DNA of 64,000 nt from contig JBANDB010000001.1 of assembly GCA_037576215.1 (NCBI GenBank), positions 8,246,001 through 8,310,000 on the forward strand, given 5' to 3'. Each line of letters begins with the position of its first letter. Within the stretch, counting starts at the first letter, position 1. The notes under the pieces were generated by a model that did no database searches, had not been told where the DNA came from, and saw only the letters and a program-made list of their open reading frames with translations. Source of the DNA: Armillaria gallica. Taxonomy: Eukaryota > Basidiomycota > Agaricomycetes > Agaricales > Physalacriaceae. Of the stretch, positions 22,298 to 35,224 are shown piece after piece. Made by a program: the position numbers and the translations under genes.

Positions 22298-23668
22298 ACA
22301 TTGATGTGCTCGGTAATGGCAAGTGGCAAATGGACTAGAGGCTGGCAATGAACACCAACAACACTAAACCAATCACTAACTCTACACTTATCACCAATGT
22401 ATTGAATTCGGGCGTTTCGAGTATGATAGAAGCACTCTGCAGACTTCAATAATCAAGGAAAGTTGTTTAAAGATGTTTTATTTCGTTACTAGTGAGCTAT
22501 ACAAGCGTACTACTCGCACTAGCAGGGTTGGTAAGACACAATTGGATGGATAGTGACTTGACTTGAGCTACTGCGCTCGCTCTGACTGGGACTGCTTCAA
22601 ACTAGTGGCTCTCTTGGCCCTGTAATGTCTTACAAGTGAATAAACACTTGACTAGTCGCTTTCTAGGCGGACTAGTGGCGCTCTTGGCCTAAGAATAATA
22701 CTTTAAACTTCGAGAACTCGCTTGAACTAACTTTGAAACACTCTTGGCCTTTGCAGGACACAAAAGATTGCTCTAAGACACTTCTATTCACTCAATGCTA
22801 TGGGTAACTTAGCGACTAGTAGCCGCTTTGTCGAGGTTAAGCACAAAAGCCTTTAATTGGGGCACTAGATACTGACTAGTAGGTCACAATTGCGGGGATG
22901 GCTTGCCTCCTCCACACGTGCGCCTATTCTACTACTTATATACTGACAAACAAGGTATGATTGAGATATAAATAACTGACTAGAGGAGTATTATTGATAA
23001 GGATTTCTTGGCTAGTCACAAATAATGGTGAATAATCACACAATAGTCGGTCTAGAAACGGTCGCTTGCTGACTAGTGAGCCTAGGAGCTCTGCTAGCAG
23101 TTGTATTCCATGCCCTGGGCCCAGTGACGCTCCACTAGTGTCAAGGATAAATGACTAACCAGGTGAGCGTGCCTGTAACAGCTATCAATCGTGATCGAAG
23201 GCACAGCCTGGCTAGTACCGATCGCAATGGATCTGTATCGCACTAGTCGGATCTGCTGCAAGGTTAATCCATTGCTAATTCATTTCTAAGTCCTGTTTCG
23301 AGATTGCCGCATGACTAGTTAACCTGACTTAGGCATTTATGCCCAGATCGACTCGCTAGTGACCAAACTTCACAAGATTTGTGTCCTCTGCTTCTTGTTT
23401 GGTGTGCTAGTCACGTTACTTGTCCATTAGTGGCCATATTCACTTAGCCCTGTTAGCATTCAAGTCACCAGTATGGCTGGCTGGTAGATTTAACCCACTA
23501 GTGGTATCGCATCTAAGTCCTGGCTCTACTAGTCGCATACTAGTCTAACTATCAGCTTGAAGCCTCAGCTATAGTCCTCTAAGTCTCACTAATGTAAGAT
23601 AGATATGCAATAGTATTATTATAAAATGGCAAAATCTAGGTGTGAATGTGTAGACAGCGTATCAACGT
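22298..23668 (-). mobile_element. Solo LTR D2 inside B2
   Basis: The LTR is 22302-23664 (1363 bp), TGATGTGCTCGG to GTATCA, flanked by ACAT (22298-22301) and ACGT (23665-23668), one CpG transition apart. TATA-type core CAGTATATAAGTAG (sense) at about 22931-22944. It enters B2 at the position homologous to where B2 enters B1. Confidence 0.82.
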
Positions 23669-24637
23669 GAATACCACAAATCCGTATGAGAAAACATGAG
23701 ACAAAACTAGAAATTGTTGCTGGACAGCAATCCTAGCAGGGTAAATGATGGAAGATAGACTAAATGGTTGGCAATAGTCTAGAAGTGAGTGAGGTGATGA
23801 GAAAATATGGAACGAGGTGCTGAGGGTGGAATGGTGAGAGAAAATGTGGAACTACAAAAACTGGTGGTGATACTGGTCCTATACAGTGTGATGGTGCTGA
23901 AGTCGATGTCGAAACTGGTCTGGTACTGAAACGATCCTATCCTATGTCAAAACTAACCTTCAAGTCCACTTGAGGGACTGATACTATACAAAAACTTGCT
24001 GAACTGGTCCTATACCGATCCTAAGTCTACTTGGAGACTACTCAAGTGGGTGACGATAACAATGGTGAAAGTGAAACTGTAAAAACTCCAATGGTGTGAA
24101 TGAAACGATGACGGCCTATAAAAGATAATGGGGGCAAGGTATGGCATGGCAATCATGTATTGGAACAATATGAATGTGTACCAATAGTGTTAAGAGCGAA
24201 GAGTGAGTGTCAAAGAACCCTTCACAGTTAAAAACTGTGGAATAACTCTGGTGAGTTTATGAGTTGATGTGCAATTGAGAATATGCTGGGGTAAACAGTA
24301 TATTTTCATAGAATGGTGAATAAATGTGGTTTACTGGCAATAGACTAGTGCGTGATGATAATTGATGTAGATGGTGGTCAACTGGAGATGAACTAACTCT
24401 TAAATGACATTTTCTAGCTAGTTTTTATACTACAAGTACGAATTTATAAATAGTGTAAATATGAGAGACTTAGTAAGGTGGTAAGGCCTTGGCTTTGTAC
24501 AAATCATAGGAAACATATGGTCCTTGGTCTTCTAAAGTAACAGCAACTTGTTGATGTTGCCATGTATGGACGAAAACCATATGGTTTTGCTGAGCAATGA
24601 GCAGATCATTAGGTGCTGTTTAGCTGTGGATTTCTGG

Positions 24638-26335
24638 GCGATGATGAGCCTCCAGGCTCTGTACGCTCAGAATTCGTGGATTTTGCCTGCTAATTAACAC
24701 TACTGTCCCTTCAATGGCCTTTCAGCAAACCAAAGATTGCACACACACTGATATCACTTTTATCCTACGGCAACCACTCCTCACACACTTTGTTATCCAT
24801 CCCATCTTGCCACACATCATAATTGCCGTACTTCATCACGGCAAGGCACCTTCGATCAACAATCATCCCAATACGGAATTGACGCATCACTCAGAAGCAT
24901 CTAGTTGACGCGCTCATTGATCACTTAATGAAAATGACATGATTGACACGAGTACCCTCCCAGCTATGGCAATAGCGGCTACGGCGACTACAGACCATGT
25001 TTACTAAGGCTGTTACTTCGCCAAGGCCTCAAGAAAACGTTACCCCATGCATACTCCTCAGTACGATGACTATTGCTCAAGTAATCCGCAGCTAAACAGC
25101 ACATAACGATCCGTGCATCGCTCAGTCAAACCATACGGTTCGCATCCATATGCGGCAACATCGACGAGTTGCTGTTACTTTAGAAGACCAAGGACCATAT
25201 GTTTCCTACAACTTTTTACAAAGCTAAGGCCTTACAGCCTTACTAAGTCTCGCATATTTACTCTATTTATAAATTCGTACTTTTAGTATAAAAACTAGCT
25301 AGAAAACATAGTTACAGGGCAGTTCATCTCTAGTCGACCCCAGACTACGTCAATTACCGTCACGCTCTAGTCTATCGCCAGTAAACAATGTTTATTCACC
25401 GTTCTACGGCAATATACCATTTGCACCAGCATATTCTTGATTGCATGTCGACTCTTGAGCTCACCAGAGTTATCTCACGGTTTTAACTGTGAAGAGTCCT
25501 TCGCTACACGCTCTTCGCTCTTAACACTATTGGTACATGCTCATACTGTGCCAATACGTGATCGCTGCGCTATACCTCGCCCCAGTTATCTTTTATAGGC
25601 CATCATCATTTCACTTTCACACCATTGGAGTTTTTACAGTTTCACTTTCGCCATCGTTATCATCACCCACTTGGGTAGTCTCAGAGCAGACTTAGGATCA
25701 GTTCAGCAAGTTTTCATATAGTATCAGTCCCTCGAGTGGACTTGAAGGTTAGTTTTGACATAGGATAGGATCGTTTCAGTACCAGACCAGTTTCGACATC
25801 GACTCAGCACCCTCGCATCGTATAGGACCAGTATCATCACCAGTTTTTGTAGTTCCACGTTTTCTCTCACCAGTCCACCCTCAGCACCTCGTTCCACGTT
25901 TATTTCGCCACTCGCAGTCCCCATGCCATTTTCTCATCGCTTTGCTCGCCCACAGACTATTGCCAACCGTTTAGTCTATCTTCCATTGTTCGCCTCGCTC
26001 CGATTACCGTCGAGCGACGTTTTCTAGTCTCACAGCACGTTTTCTCATACGGATTCGTGGTATTCATGTCATACCCGTTTTCGTTCTCTCTCATTTCGAG
26101 AGATCCCTACCGGCTTGAAGCCATAGCATTTAGTACTCGACTACCAAGCAGTACTACTTCACAGACTTAAAGTCGCAGTGTATTCTTGCGTATAGAGGAA
26201 TTGTTCTACTGCACGGAGGTGCCCCGAACCACTCACACACACTATCGCCTTGATTGCCATGCTACTATGTTAATTACCCAATCTCGTTCCGAGTTGGTGT
26301 TGCTGTTGCCACAGAAGTCTTAGGCCCATCAGCGA
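24638..26335 (+). mobile_element. Solo LTR B3 inside B2, uninterrupted reference copy
   Basis: The LTR is 24642-26331 (1690 bp), flanked by exact GCGA (24638-24641 and 26332-26335). TATA-type core at about 25287-25294. It is uninterrupted and therefore supplies the empty-site sequence for the KDZ target (about 24990-25005), for the B2/D2 site (about 26060-26078) and for the C1 site (26213-26216, ACGG). Confidence 0.87.
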
Positions 26336-26410
26336 TAGTCATTGTGCTGAGGAGTATGCGTGGGGCAACGTTTTCTTGAGGCCTTGGTGAAGTAACAGCC
26401 TTAGTAAAAC

Positions 26411-26735
26411 CACCTGTTAAGCCTGCAAATGTACAGATATAAGAGCTGTTACAAATGCATATTAACGGCTATAACAACTGTGAGGGAGAGGGATATTTAT
26501 GGTACCCCAATAATTATTGAATAAAGATGTCTTCTGACTCCTTAATACGATATCCTTTTGTCAGCAACGTCATTGCATACACGTGTGCCCATTGTCCTGT
26601 TGTCCCCAACTCTTCCAAACCCTGAACAATGGTCCCATCCCTGGGCTCACCATCATCCACGACAATGATGACGATGACTTCTTGATTTTTAAACTTAAAA
26701 ATATGGGGGAAAGCGTAGAAAGTCAGGAATATATA
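26411..26735 (+). repeat. KDZ left terminal inverted repeat
   Basis: About 325 bp, the inverse of 34900-35224 with scattered substitutions, many at CpG. The match stops near AGGAATATATAT. Frames inside it mirror each other in the two repeats and are not taken as genes. Confidence 0.88.
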
Positions 26736-26812
26736 TTTGTGCACACTGCCTTTACTAGTATCACTGATAAGAAAGGAACAAAGCTACTGGTAGTGGCAGC
26801 AGTGGGAATATG

Positions 26813-28654
26813 TTAAGCAGACATTTTGCTTCCTTTATTCAGCCTGCACTTCTTCCCTTTATCAGACCAAGTCTTTCTTTTCTGCCCTGCTGCCTCGCCA
26901 CTTTCCCTACGTTGATGGTCCTCATTGACACGCTGCTGAACTTCTGGCTGGCTTAAATGAACCCACTGGTATGAGCCCTCAACTAGGGCATTGCGCAGAA
27001 CTTTCAAGTCTGCCAGTGTTCGGATTTCCGAAGGGGATTGCATTGGTGCTATGCAGATCGGCCAACCAATGATCTCAACACTGTACTTCTTGATGATATC
27101 AGTTTAATATTGAGAGTATGACATGGAAGCAGAGGGCTTCTTCATGATGAAGCCTAAGAAGGATGAGTGGCAGCGATATGTAGGGCAATGCAAAGGATGT
27201 ATGTAGGCCTGCCAATATTCTGCTTGTAATGTCGTTGCGCAAGTTTGATGTCATATCACATTCTTCCAGAGCTGTGGGAGGGGATTAGTTTATCAGATAT
27301 GATGGTGAGAGAGCTCTATGCACTCGATGCTTGGCTACATGCCCATTGTTCAAACTTTCGAACAAGGTCCAACAGATCCATGCGGAGGACATCCCAGACA
27401 AAGCATTCGGCACCTGAGGAGGTGAAAATGTCCAGAATGTACATGTCATCAACATGAGCCTGGGTAAAGAATGCAATGGACATTACTCTGGTCCTGGGTG
27501 CAAGGTTTGAGAGCTGGACAAAACCTATCAGTAAATCAACTCAATAAGAATAGGTTGAACTCACTTCTTGTTCAATGTGGTCGACTGTCTTCCAGTAATC
27601 CATGGAAGCCACATGGTTAGATACATGAGCACCTTGAGCCTTGATGGCATGAATCTCACAGACCCTCTGCATCATCTGCTCCTGAGTCTCCTTTGACCAG
27701 TTAGCCATCTCCATGTCCTCCTTCACAAGGGTCTGGATCTCGGCTAGTGTCTTTGGTGTCTGACCAGGTAGCAACTCTGCAGAATCAAGTTGTTAGATTA
27801 CAGAATAGAGCCAAAGAACCAGGGTACTCACTATCCTTTTCCTGCTTCATTTTCCAGCTTATCTTCGCATCATGAAGAGAAACGTTGTGTCAGTAGCAAT
27901 GGCACGCCTGTTCAAAGGCCATTTGCTTGATCACGTCGATTTTCTTGCTGTGCTGGTTGGCAACTCATTGAAGAATTGCCTCAATCTTGCATTTAGCATC
28001 ATTGGTAGCACAGACAAGGTCCCTCTGCCTTTCCTCCACTTGCATCCCCTGCAGTTTGCATGTCTCCTTGCTCACATTCCCCCTCCTTGTCTGTGCAGGG
28101 AGGACAGGATGGTCCAAGTTCCTCTGTGCCCATGTAGTGCTCATGCCTTTGGTATTGAGACTGGCATGCTGCCAGTGGGAGGTGTCAACAGCTACTGTGA
28201 CTCCTGTACAATGTTCGTCTTCATCCTCGTCTTCGCTGACATCCAGAATGGTCCCATCCTGTGCTAGCTGTGAACTCTGGGGAATGGCATCCAAGGACTT
28301 GTCACCAAGCACTCCAAAGCACCAGGTAAAGTTGTCACCAGTAGGGATTGTATTGACAGCTGGATAATCTTCATCAAGGCTGGAGAAATTGTTAAATGCT
28401 GGGAATGTGCAGGGATCCATTGAATCTAATGGTACATCTATCAGATCCAATGGTATGTCCCAGCCAAACAGCAAACTCATAAGAGTACCAGCATCCATTG
28501 GTGGTACTGTGGTTGTAAATGTGTCACATAGAGACTGGTTTACACTGACTGCTGGTTGAGAGAACTGGCTGTTCATGATATCAGAGAGGGTCATAGTGTG
28601 TGGTGTGTAGGACATTGGCTGGTGCTCACAAGACAAAATTTTATGTGTACACAA
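26813..28654 (-). pseudogene. KDZ partner gene, decayed
   Basis: The minus-strand frame starts at ATG 28654 with an acidic Ser/Pro-rich N-terminus containing VSEDEDEDEH. It continues through two in-frame TGA (LQ-stop-VANQHSKKIDVIKQMAF and CHCY-stop-HNVSLHDAKI, Arg fits both) into LLPGQTPKTLAEIQTLVKED, QEQMMQRVCEIHAIKAQGA (27541-27774). After an intron near 27540 it reads LSNLAPRTRVMSIAFFTQAHVDDMY, then FVWDVLRMDLLDLVRKFEQWA (about 27340-27510). The C-terminal piece 26813-27043 reads IRTLADLKVLRNALVEGSYQW and ends in a Lys-rich tail. I recognise this arrangement from proteins repeated across agaricomycete genomes. The function is unknown to me. It is divergent from the plus-strand gene, with 620 bp between starts. 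Confidence 0.65.
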
Positions 28655-29276
28655 AAGTGTCCCAGGACAAATAATGTGTCAACATGAAGACAATGTGTGT
28701 CTCAGCTCCTATGGTGACTGTGGAGTGCATCTATAATAGGGGACTCATTAGGCTGCATTACAGGGTAGTGATAGGCAGCAATGTTATTCACAAGGCGCAG
28801 GTCAGCACGATATTAGGACAGTGCATTGGGGTGGCATCATCCTAGACTGACTCAGTATCAGCTTTAATACAGAAGATTCACATACTGTGTAATTTGTATT
28901 AGTATCATCTCTCAGTGCTCAGCGTCGGGACCAGCTATGAGTGACTGAGGGAGTCTCTGCAAGAACATGTGTGGGAGCTATTTGAAATAATCTGGGCTTT
29001 GCTGAGATACTCTTGGTCTTTGCATTGATGTTGCTACCAACCCTACAACCTCACTTCCCCTATGCGACCCTTTGAAACTCCTAGCTTTAGCCAGCATGGC
29101 TTTTCATTCATGTGAAAGGAACAACTGGGATAGCCGACTGTTTCCCACTGTAGGAGGGCAATATAGTAAGCTCTACTTCACTCTCTGTGTGAGACAACTG
29201 ACTGACAGGTCTTGGAGTTGGTGCAGTCGATAGCCATCCAGATTCACCTGAAATTTCAACTGAATCAAGTCTAATA
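28655..29276. other. Intergenic region between divergent KDZ genes
   Basis: 622 bp between the divergent starts, a likely shared promoter region. An open stretch from about 29210 is in frame with the downstream gene and could be part of an upstream exon, since ACTGACAG at about 29203 is a possible splice acceptor. Confidence 0.4.
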
Positions 29277-30349
29277 ATGACCACCGAGTATTCAACAACA
29301 GTGACAGTTGTAGATGTGGAGCAAAACTTGGAGAGGGCCACCATTGATGACCCCCCTTACCTCTACATTAATCTCACTACCCCACCTTTGTCGCCATCAC
29401 CACTTCCTGTACAGGAGCATCCTGTATCCACTGAACGTGCTCCTGCCTGTGATGAGCATTCAAGCCTGCCTGATTTCCCATCATTCTCAGTGAGAAAGCG
29501 CAGAGTGAAAGGACCGGTGTTGACTTTTCAGCCAGTGCCTGGAGTTCCACGGTCTCCTTCAAAATTTACACCTTTCAAATCTCCATGCCAGCCAGTCTCG
29601 AGGCCCAAATTCACCCCAATTCGAGCTGAATTTCCCACTCCTCCACGCCCCATTGTGCATAAGCCAGTTGATCCAATCAATGTTAAGATGTTCCAGCACT
29701 GGCCCAAGGAGAATGAATCCAGCTCAGAGGAGGACAAATCCAGCTCAGAGGAGGACCAAACTAGCACTGAGATGGAAGAAGCAGACATGGAGTTGCACCA
29801 GCTGACTGCCAATTTTGGTTCCAAGAAGCTCAAAGGCCATGGGACACGTGGAGATGTGTATTGGGTCATTACACATGGAAGGGTCATGGGTGTCTACAAT
29901 GATCAGTAAGCCAATTATCTCTCATACATACTTTTGCTTACCCTGTTTTCAGTGAGACCATGGAAGAAACTAATGCTCACTTCCATACTGCTAAGATATG
30001 TGGATTCCCTACCCTGAAGGCAGCGTGGCAAGCCTGGGATCACGCATGGCATAACAAGAAGATTGTATACTGTGCATATGGTCTCTCATCTGCAAATGAG
30101 CCAGACATAAATGACAATGTCGAGCTCTTCTGGGTTATCCTTGAAGGTGCTACTTCCAGTATTCACTGCAATCAGTAAGTTTGATCTTGTATTTTCATAC
30201 AAAATCTGATGGTTCCCATTAGTGCTGATACCATGGCAGCAGTTGGAGAAGACAATCCTTACCTTCTCCACATTGCATGGAACCTCGCAGATGCATACGA
30301 GATCCAGAACTGGGGCATCAGCCATGGTCTCATCAAGTACCACTGCTAA
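29277..30349 (+). CDS. Intact KDZ cargo gene with two tandem RNase H1 N-terminal-like modules
   Basis: Predicted exons 29277-29905, 29953-30174 and 30223-30349, with introns of 47 and 48 nt. Both donors read CA/GTAAG and both are phase 2. The total is 978 nt, 325 residues plus TAA, with no stop or shift. Residues 1-165 are disordered-looking, Pro-rich, then acidic (SSSEEDKSSSEED). Then VYWVITHGRVMGVYND, HFHTAKICGFPTLKAAWQAW resembles the small RNA/DNA-hybrid-binding module at the N-terminus of RNase H1 (viroplasmin-like). A second module follows: LFWVILEGATSSIHCN, IAWNLADAYEIQNWG. The splice junctions fall at the same place in both modules (NDH-ETM and CNH-ADT), pointing to an internal duplication including the intron. 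Its being intact among decayed neighbours suggests selection or late arrival. The domain name is moderately supported and the role in the element unknown. Confidence 0.7.
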
Positions 30350-31599
30350 ATACCTATCTGATACTGTCTCTACCTCATGTGCCTGTATTCCCTACTCAAA
30401 TGAATATTCTGTTTCCTCTGTTCAATGCAAGATCAGCTCATTGCTGAGAAACCAGATGGCAAACAGTGAGATGTGTCAGCAATACCTGCCTGCCCAATGT
30501 TCACATTGATGAGCAATTCTATCCCATATTCACAGTCTATGTGGCTCAGAGGTTTCAGGATAGACTATATACTGCTATATCTACAATATTTATAAGGTAG
30601 AACTGTCCAATTTTCTACCATTGATTAAAAGTCTGATTAACATCTGATCATTTCAGAGGCCAAGGTCTTTACCCATGCATTTTGTCCTCTTTGATCATGA
30701 CATCCATCATCTGCTTTCTTGTTGTTCCCCTTGCTCCCAACTTTTATGACCAACGATGATCTCCATACCAGACAGCATGGATGGCCATGCAAATATTTCA
30801 CAGAGGAGGAAAAGAAAGATGCGAGAGCAGTTATACAGGCGCAGTACTATGGACAGTGTGTGTCCTGCTATGCAATAGGCATTAGATACTGATTTGAAAC
30901 TAGGAACCGTGAAGACATCAACACAGATATGCGACATTGCTACCACACTCAGAAACCATCAAATGTAAGGTCCCAGCATCAATGCCTACAACAACAAGAA
31001 CAGATTGCACTGTCACCTTCAACAACCTCCACATCCATGTAGGTTGCAACCTTGACTGCTTTGTTCATCTAATGGGTTATCCTCAGGTCTAACAAGTGGA
31101 CTCTTTGTGTTCAGTGGCTGCATCAGATCAGGCTACATTGAGGACAACTGATAGCATTGACTGGCAACAATGTGGGAAAATATATTGGCCATCTATGCTC
31201 AGGATTCCTCTGCATACAAGACGAGAGCACAGAAACACTTGAAGATGCTCTTTCCAAGATTGAGAAGATTTATGACGACGCTAATGGGAACCTTCAGATG
31301 ATTTACTTGGAGTCTGGAGTCTCACCAATCTTTCATGAAGCAGAGGAGGTCATAAAAGGATGGAGGATATTAAACAGCAGATACAGGATGTTCTGGCTAA
31401 TGCAATGCTTGGAAGGCAGGAACTTAGAAGACTTCATACTAGAAAACTTCTATTATATCAGACTTCATAGGCATAATGATATCTCATCTAATGCACCACA
31501 GAAGATCAGTCTGTCCAGGCCTCGTCACATTCTCATCTGTTGATTGTCTTACCTTTTCATTCTCATCACAACCCAGCCACAGCCATTGGAGCTCCTACT
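30350..31599 (+). pseudogene. Decayed coding stretch between KDZ cargo gene and transposase
   Basis: Fragments such as LLRNQMANSEMCQQYLPA, then NVHIDEQFYPIFTVYVAQRFQD (about 30440-30600), and a 128-codon frame at 31157-31543 (GNLQMIYLESGVSPIFHEAEEVIKG) look like former coding sequence, but no continuous gene can be built. I do not recognise a family. They may belong to a third gene of the element. Confidence 0.35.
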
Positions 31600-34500
31600 A
31601 TGTCCAAGAGGTCAGGCTCATCTAAAAGAGTTCGTACTCACTTTCACAATGATGCTGGAACAATGGTCTTGAAGAAATACTGCAGTCAAGCCCAGATATC
31701 CTAGAAAAAGGATAAATCCTCTCTTTCAAGGGCATACAAGCAGCAGAGTAGGTCATTTAGAGTCTGAACAGTCATGGGTTAACTTGCTTTACTAGTACTG
31801 AGTCCAGAACAACTACGACAGATGGAAGAGACATGACTTGCCATGACCCAGGGAGATCTACCAGCTGATGAGTCGATGGAACTGAATACAGGATCCCTCG
31901 ATGCTGAAATGATGAATGATGTACTTTCAGGACAAATGCAGGTGGATATCAGCCACACTGGGGGTGAGTATGTCGAGGTGATGGAGGAGTTATGTGACTG
32001 TCTCAGAGAGAAATGGTGAGTACAATGTTTAATCCATTGGCCATATATCCTCAATGCTATCAGGCATAAACATGACACCAGAAAGTGAAAAAACTGAACA
32101 TATGTTCACCATCAAGGCTTCGATCCCCAAATGTCCGCACTCGCTGATGCTTTCATGGAGTGGGATTTGAGTCGAGGAGAAGAAAAGAAGATGGGAGACT
32201 CAGACAAAATGATAGATGGTTCCATATCTATCAAAGCGGTTGATTTGTATCATGTGTTTATTTCTTCATTTTCAATGAATTTTCTCTCATCTGCATGTAG
32301 GTGAATATGATACTATTGTATCAACACTATCCACAGATGAATTTGTAACTGTTGCACTTGTCTGCCAAGGATTCCTCCCATGTGCACCCTTCCAACCGTC
32401 TGTTGTAATCACTGTCTCTGCAATGGAAGTATATCATACCACCCATTGGCGGTGTCTGCAGTTTACCATCCAGCCTTTTGTCAAGATGCTCTGTGATCTT
32501 CATGCTGTTGCCTTTTGACCATACCTACTTCAACAATTCTCCATCTGTTACAATTTATACATGGACCTGCTGAATGCCATTGATAGTTGTGTTTGTACTG
32601 CCCTGGGATGCGACACACCAAATTGGCATGCATTGAACACCTGTCCAAGCTGTACTTATAAGCTCGAGGGCGAGAAACCTTTGAGGTTTGCTATGCTTGG
32701 AACAATGGATGGTAATGACTCTTTGAAATGTGTTGAGAAGCAGGAGAGTGAAATTATTGACGATAATAGAGGCACCCAACCTGGTGAATCCATCGAGAGG
32801 CTGGATTTGTGAAATGGGTGAGGTGAGTATTTCATTCCAAGGGACAAGGTGGACCAGTGATCAAAAGAGGCGATTGGTGAATCCCTTGTTCATTCCAGAG
32901 ATGGTAATGATGAAAGCCCCTGCTCTGAGTGATGGCAGAACATGATCAATGATATATCAGCAAAGGTATGGGGAATTTTTGATGAGACTGGGATTCTTGT
33001 CTGCCTGTGTAGACATGGCTTTGTGTTGCTCATAACTGACATGGTTTGTAGCAGGGAACTGTGAGTAAATTTCTTCTACAATCTAAACATAGGCTGATCA
33101 GCACATGGCACAGCCAAGTACCCCCTTGCTATGGTTGATTAGCTTCTAGATTTGTATAGGGATGATCTGGGCATTGGATATGATGTTGGCTGCAAGTTTG
33201 GAACCACTGTCTTGCGATCACCGCTAGGGGAGCATGCATGTGCATTGAGGTTCTCCTCACTTGTAGGCCTGTTCCATGGCCATGCGCATCAGTGCCTATG
33301 CCAAATTCTCTTCCTTGCAACATACATACTTGGCCTTGGGCTTGACAACCTTGAAGGCTGTGAACACTTTTTCTCAGGGTCAAATGCTCTCACAGCTGCT
33401 ATTTGACATGCAAGCAGGTTTCACTGACATCAAGCCATCACAACTTACATAAAATATAAAGACAGGTTCAACACCTTCCAGAACCTAAGTGAGTCCTTCA
33501 ATCATGCACAGAAGACCTTGACTTGACAGTTTCCTTCTGGCAGGCTTGTTCTTGTGTAACAACTATAGGCAAGCCTTGGATATACTGCAGGAGTTCCTGA
33601 TTCTTGAGGACTCAATGAAGTGGCTGGAAATACAAGACAAGTCCATGTTTGACTCCTGGCAGAAAGAGGAGGAAGAATACCTTGCAAAGCTATCCAAGGA
33701 ACCACTGCAAGAAACACTTGAAATGGAATATTTTATGGCACTATTGGACATGTACACCCTTCAGTAAGTGGCCATGATTCTTATGCTATAATTGTACTGA
33801 CCTTGTGTAAGGCTTCAATAGATGAAGCAGCAGACACCTGGACAATGGTGAAAGTTGACACAGTTGACAAACAAACTCACAGGACCGAGACAGCACACTG
33901 GCACCTCCTGGAAAAGCACAACAATGCCCTCAAGACGGTCCAAATTCTAGAGGCTTGTCTTGAGACACAGCAGTGAGAGATTTGGTGTGCAAAGTGGTTG
34001 GAAAATGAGAAGCATGTGAAGATGCATACATATCAACGAGCCATTGATAATTTGGAGCATCTGGTCATATCACATATTTTTGAGCTGACAAAAATGAACA
34101 TGTCACACACAGGTGAGGTCTCCAGTTAATCAATCTAGGATACACGACTGATGACTCCTTCACTTCAGGCTACAAAATGAGGAAACACATAGGGAAGGCC
34201 TTGCAAACTTATTCGCAAGCTATACAGACTGCCCTTGACAGATACAACAATGCCACTTGTGCTCTAGATCCACCTCGTGCTATACTTTGATGGGATCAAG
34301 TCATTGATTATGCCTTCCTGTCTGACTTTGATCTTCTTCGAGATCCTGGCATGTGTGAGGGCATTCAGGAAATGTCCAATAGGATCTGGGAAACACCGGC
34401 TGGACAAGCGACAATGGATCGGTATTTCAAGATCAAACATGCAGAAGAGGAGATTGACCATCTGAATATTGAGATTCCCTGCTTGCTCACATACATGGCA

Positions 34501-34890
34501 GATGAAGACCACTATCTACAAGACCAAAACCTTCACCTCCAGGCATCCAACCCTGCTCTGGCTCATCAAATTTCGCATTATCGTCTTGAGCGAGTACGCT
34601 TTTATGATCAACATCATAAACACTTTGCACATCTATCCAAATGACCTGCTATGACTGTGTCCTTGACAGCAGGGATGGTAGCAGGGACAAGGCCTGGATG
34701 GAATGGTTCTGCTGTGGCAGAAGCTCTTGCTGGTGATGGGCAGGGTGCTTCTCGAACAGCCAGTGATGTGCCACCCTCCTCCGAGTATTTTACTGATGAC
34801 ATTGAAGCTGACGATGATGATGATTGTGATGATACTGAGGACCAAGTTGAGGAGCAGTTGATAACACTCATGGACACATTCTCTGTCTGA
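31600..34890 (+). pseudogene. KDZ transposase, decayed
   Basis: The probable start ATG at 31600 reads MSKRSGSSKRVRTHF. Conserved KDZ blocks follow in order but in changing frames: LVCQGFLPCAPFQPSVVITV (about 32350), CPSCTYKLEGEKPLRFAMLGTMDGNDSLK (32640-32730, the cysteine-containing CxC-type block), DDLGIGYDVGCKFGTTVLRSPLG and LVGLFHGHAHQCLCQI (33150-33310), DNLEGCEHFFSGSNAL (33340-33395), then C-terminal YKMRKHIGKALQTY, DRYNNA and a coiled-coil-like stretch (34350-34640). It ends in an acidic tail (EADDDDDCDDTEDQVEEQL, TGA 34888-34890). Known: this enzyme cuts and reinserts KDZ elements. Frame changes and stops make it non-functional here. Confidence 0.85.
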
Positions 34891-34899
34891 GTAACAGTA

Positions 34900-35224
34900 G
34901 CCATATATATTCCTGATTTTCTACACTTTTCCCTGTATTTTTAAGTTTAAAATTGAAGAAGTCATCACTGTCATTGTCGATGACAGCGAGCCCAGGGATG
35001 GGACCATTGTTCAGGGTTTGGAAGAGTTGGGGCAATGGGACAATGGGCACACATGTACGCAATGACCTTGCTGACAAAAGAATATCATATTAAGGAGTTG
35101 GAAGATATCTTTATTCAATAATTATTGGGGTACCATAAATATCCCTCTCCCTTGCAGTTGTTATAGCCATTAATATACATTTGTAACAGCTCTTATATCT
35201 GTACATTTGCGGGCTTAACAGGTG
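34900..35224 (-). repeat. KDZ right terminal inverted repeat
   Basis: Inverse partner of 26411-26735, ending TTAACAGGTG just before the AGTAAAAC duplication. Confidence 0.88.

Noticed and set aside
17543..23664. D1 and D2 as the two LTRs of one long retrotransposon
   Set aside because: Each has its own 4-bp duplication, and the DNA between them is the transposase-like gene and parts of B1/B2, not retroviral genes.
20604..26331. B1 and B3 as an LTR pair
   Set aside because: Junction analysis shows B3 lies inside inverted B2, which itself lies inside B1; no gag or pol in between.
26514..26744. Frame inside the left KDZ inverted repeat as a gene
   Set aside because: The same frame is mirrored in the right repeat (34868-35077) and it lacks an independent start or conserved motif.
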